This document shows, one piece after another, positions 63,609 through 64,000 of a stretch of 64,000 nucleotides of DNA. Numbering within the stretch: the stretch's first letter is position 1; each line of letters opens with the position of its first letter. The stretch is from Chionis minor (taxonomy: Eukaryota; Chordata; Aves; Charadriiformes; Chionididae): contig VZSF01001204.1 in assembly GCA_013398295.1 (NCBI GenBank), positions 597,040 through 661,039 on the forward strand, written 5' to 3'. A program made the position numbers and the translations under genes. Under the pieces are notes generated by a model. It was not told the DNA's origin and did no database searches. It saw only the letters and a program-made list of their open reading frames with translations.

Positions 63609-64000
63609 ATGGCCGCTCGTCCGAAAGCTGTTGTGAGGAGGAACGTGGCGACCCAGAGAGAGCTTCCAGGCAAACGGGCGGCCGTGCGGGTCTCTGGCTG
63701 CAGGGGGTGCCTGAGCCTGTCCCTGTCCCTGGGGACAGCAGAGGCAGCGCCTGTGTGCGGTGCCACCAGGGGAACGATCTGCTCAGCCCGGTGGCGGAGC
63801 TGGGAGAGGAGGTGGAAAGGCTGAGGAGCATCAGAGAGTGTGAGAGGGAGATGGGTTGGTGGAGCCACGGCCTGAGGCCAGAGCAGCAGGGAGAGGGCCC
63901 GCAGGAAGCAAAGGGTCCCCTTCCCTCTTGCCACCAGGCAGACGGGGGGGAGCGAAGTGACGAGGGAAAATGGAAACAGGTCCCTGCTCGGGGAGGCGGG
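63609..64000 (+). pseudogene. CR1 ORF1 N-terminus, frameshifted, incomplete at window edge
   Basis: ORF1 of CR1 encodes a nucleic-acid-binding chaperone-type protein that packages the element's RNA. The ATG at 63609 has G at -3 and G at +4. It opens a frame with MAARPKAVVRRNVATQ at the N-terminus and SGCRGCLSLSLSLGTAEAAP (to about 63753), both features of CR1 ORF1. At about 63754-63758 the frame breaks. The family pattern resumes in another phase from 63758 with ELGEEVERLRSIRECEREMG, then WWS, then LPSCHQADGG and GKWKQVPARGG, and runs open to the window end. The shift fits a 4-base loss relative to the family form I remember. So this copy's ORF1 is broken unless the break is a sequencing error. 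Confidence 0.85.

Larger units (their letters stand above)
63228..64000 (+). mobile_element. CR1 LINE 5' end (promoter/5'UTR and ORF1), runs off the window
   Basis: Composition jumps from AT-rich to strongly CpG-rich at about 63228. The right part (63609-64000) encodes the CR1 ORF1 protein N-terminus, so I read the CpG-rich part before it as the CR1 5'UTR with its internal promoter. Because most CR1 copies are 5'-truncated, a copy with this end is uncommon. The exact 5' boundary is not certain, because I do not remember the 5'UTR sequence well enough to align it. Part or all of 63228-63600 could instead be an unrelated CpG island next to the element. The rest of the element (ORF2 and 3' end) should lie to the right of the window. 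Confidence 0.75.

Noticed and set aside
63221..63934. 237-codon and 215-codon open frames on the minus strand
   Set aside because: They are antisense to the CR1 5'UTR and ORF1. Long stop-free frames are expected in CpG-rich DNA, and the Pro/Arg/Ser-rich product has no domain.
1..64000. CRISPR arrays, bacterial operons, phage or plasmid modules
   Set aside because: No regularly spaced repeats, no dense same-strand coding, and eukaryotic repeats throughout.

Overview
The window looks like nuclear DNA from a bird, most likely a neoavian. The evidence is a set of chicken-repeat-1 (CR1) LINE copies, some ending in the diagnostic 8-bp ATTCTATG-type 3' terminus, and a solo LTR of the widespread avian TGTTxTGG...CCAGGACA type, flanked by a perfect 5-bp target duplication. 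Nothing bacterial or organellar is present. I recognise no host protein-coding exon, no tRNA or rRNA gene and no CRISPR array. The sequence reads as AT-rich intergenic or deep-intronic DNA. Open frames outside the repeats are short, lack recognisable domains and are compatible with chance.

Layout. 102-219: pure polypyrimidine satellite. 220-18817: unique non-coding DNA with a few very short tandem duplications. 18818-19052: an A-rich purine tract next to a probable ancient MIR-type SINE. 22420-24350, 28200-28480 and 32500-33350, plus a small patch at 15050-15260: stretches that look like conserved non-coding elements (AT-rich, homeodomain- and POU-like motifs); this is a guess without alignment. 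24965-25120: second probable MIR-type SINE. 25931-26260: CR1 3' end, minus strand. 34549-35276: solo LTR with its target duplication. 39650-41055: 5'-truncated CR1, plus strand, with an internal deletion in reverse transcriptase. 47307-47892 and 48104-48538: two CR1 pieces in swapped order (3' end first, RT middle second). 60014-60120: a third probable MIR-type SINE. 61983-62487: CR1 3' end, minus strand, abutting a 26-bp perfect hairpin. 63228-64000: a CpG-rich block that I read as the rare 5' end (promoter/5'UTR plus ORF1 start) of a long CR1 running off the right edge.

No genes act together here. The biology is retrotransposon history: at least two CR1 3'-end groups, one ERVL-like LTR reduced to a solo copy by recombination, and relics of tRNA-derived SINEs. 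The most notable items are the uncommon CR1 5' end with its CpG-rich promoter-like region, the exactly delimited solo LTR and the rearranged CR1 pair. I found no credible previously undescribed system. CR1, LTR and SINE family assignments rest on remembered family sequence, not on a search.
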